Origin: DATEAV01 sp964575425 | GTDB lineage: Bacteria; Chloroflexota; Anaerolineae; Anaerolineales; E44-bin32 | NCBI GenBank assembly: GCA_964575425.1 | Contig: CAZNRD010000089.1 | Location: 1 to 5,672 of the forward strand | DNA: 5,672 nt | Direction of reading: 5' to 3' | Shown here: in pieces, positions 5,240 to 5,672 of the stretch | Layout: every line of letters starts with the position of its first letter | How positions within the stretch are numbered: position 1 is the first letter of the stretch | Program-made: the position numbers and the translations under genes | Notes under the pieces: generated by a model | What the model saw: the letters and a program-made list of their open reading frames with translations, nothing else | The model's database searches: none | Told to the model about the DNA's origin: nothing

Positions 5240-5479
5240 GACTTGCGCGGTCCGACTGGCACACCCAGGTTCACGCCGGGCCGATCGCGTGCACCGATTG
5301 GGACTGGTCCGTCCTTTCGCCCCCGGGGAATGGCCAGGAAGGGGGTTGAGGATTGCACGCGGGACGCGAACTGACTGGGAACTACCCGGCAAGTGGTTCA
5401 GCCCGCGAGGCCGACAGCGGACCTCGCCCGAACGGCGGCCCTTACCGGCCCCGGAGGCTGGAGGTGCCTCAAGAACGCC
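5240..5479. other. Non-coding gap upstream of the hdeD promoter
   Basis: Together with the hdeD leader this makes a 364-base gene-free stretch (5116-5479). Beyond the promoter, palindrome and hairpin listed separately I see no RNA gene, repeat array or conserved frame. Open frames crossing it on the + strand run through the promoter or oppose the right-hand gene, and their Arg/Pro/Gly-rich products look like GC-driven shadows. Confidence 0.55.
5405..5427 (-). terminator. Possible terminator hairpin after the right-edge gene
   Basis: GCGAGGCC (5405-5412) pairs with GG-A-CCTCGC (5419-5427) with one bulged A and a six-base loop, about 52 bases beyond the stop of the - strand gene ending at 5480. 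There is no T run on the - strand side, so the call is tentative. Confidence 0.35.
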
Positions 5480-5672
5480 TCATTGGGCCTGCCCATGGCC
5501 AGGTCGAGGGGGTCGCCGTCCCAGACGCTGGATCTCGGCGAGGATATCCTCGGTTTTCGTTTCCATTTCGAGCTGTGCCAGGTCGCTCTCGGGATCGTGC
5601 ACAACACCGAGTCGTTCCTGGATCGCTTCGCGCATCTGAAGCGCCCGAGTGACCTCGTGTTCGGTCAAGAGC
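5480..5672 (-). CDS. Unrecognised small charged protein or C-terminal fragment (runs off right edge)
   Basis: The frame is open from the window edge to TGA at 5482-5480. It encodes at least 63 residues, including EVTRALQMREAIQERLGVV, HDPESDLAQLEMETKTED and ILAEIQRLGRR, and a Pro/Arg/Gly/Gln-rich tail. The body is charged and strongly helical, with hydrophobics at three- to four-residue spacing, suggesting an amphipathic or coiled-coil helix pair; no membrane segment is seen. A TTG at 5668 or ATG at 5635 could be the start, but no Shine-Dalgarno is visible for either and the gene more likely begins outside the window. I do not recognise the family. The amino-acid mix is more protein-like than the opposing + strand frames, which is the main reason for calling it real. 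Confidence 0.5.
   Translation of the reverse strand, partial: LLTEHEVTRALQMREAIQERLGVVHDPESDLAQLEMETKTEDILAEIQRLGRRPPRPGHGQAQ

Noticed and set aside
5353..5652. Open frames on the + strand at the right edge
   Set aside because: Arg/Pro/Gly-rich products without motifs, opposing a more protein-like - strand frame; this choice is less certain than the others.

Overview
The window is GC-rich (about 65% by eye) and densely coded. It has strong GGAGG-type ribosome binding sites and short gaps, as expected of a free-living, high-GC bacterium. No rRNA, tRNA, transposase, phage gene or CRISPR array is visible, so the phylum cannot be fixed from this sequence. The gene mix (DUF1269, AI-2E-type permease, lipid kinase, PRC-barrel, HdeD) is what I would expect of an envelope or stress island in a soil or subsurface bacterium; that is inference.

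Layout: the left two thirds is read on the + strand. It holds the 3' part of a DUF1269 protein with a long C-terminal coiled coil (1-584), an AI-2E/PerM-type eight-helix membrane protein (646-1698), a second, complete DUF1269/coiled-coil paralogue (1870-2670) closed by a textbook hairpin terminator (2697-2720), and a diacylglycerol-kinase-family lipid kinase (2896-3801). A convergent junction with two strong hairpins (3804-3896) separates these from the right third, read on the - strand: an HdeD/DUF308 membrane protein (5115-4567) followed 19 bases later by a protein with two PRC-barrel-like domains (4547-3921), apparently one operon. After a 364-base gap, the C-terminal end of an unrecognised charged protein (5672-5480, - strand) runs off the right edge.

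The most interesting signal is regulatory. Two 14-base inverted repeats of the CRP/FNR type, TTGACCGGCGTCAA (1762-1775, + strand) and TTGATCCGCGTCAA (5239-5226, read on the - strand), agree at 12 of 14 positions. They are the only TTGA-N6-TCAA sites I find in the window. Each lies about 100-120 bases upstream of a start codon, pointing the right way, and each is followed after exactly 22 bases by a -10-like hexamer, the geometry of a class II FNR-activated promoter. This predicts that the second DUF1269 gene and the hdeD/PRC operon are switched on together by one FNR/DNR/HcpR-like regulator encoded elsewhere (oxygen, NO or redox sensing).

How the genes may work together: most products are membrane or membrane-associated (a permease, a six-helix HdeD, DUF1269 proteins with a glycine-zipper segment, a lipid kinase). 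This fits an envelope-maintenance response to low oxygen or acid, but no direct interaction can be shown from sequence.
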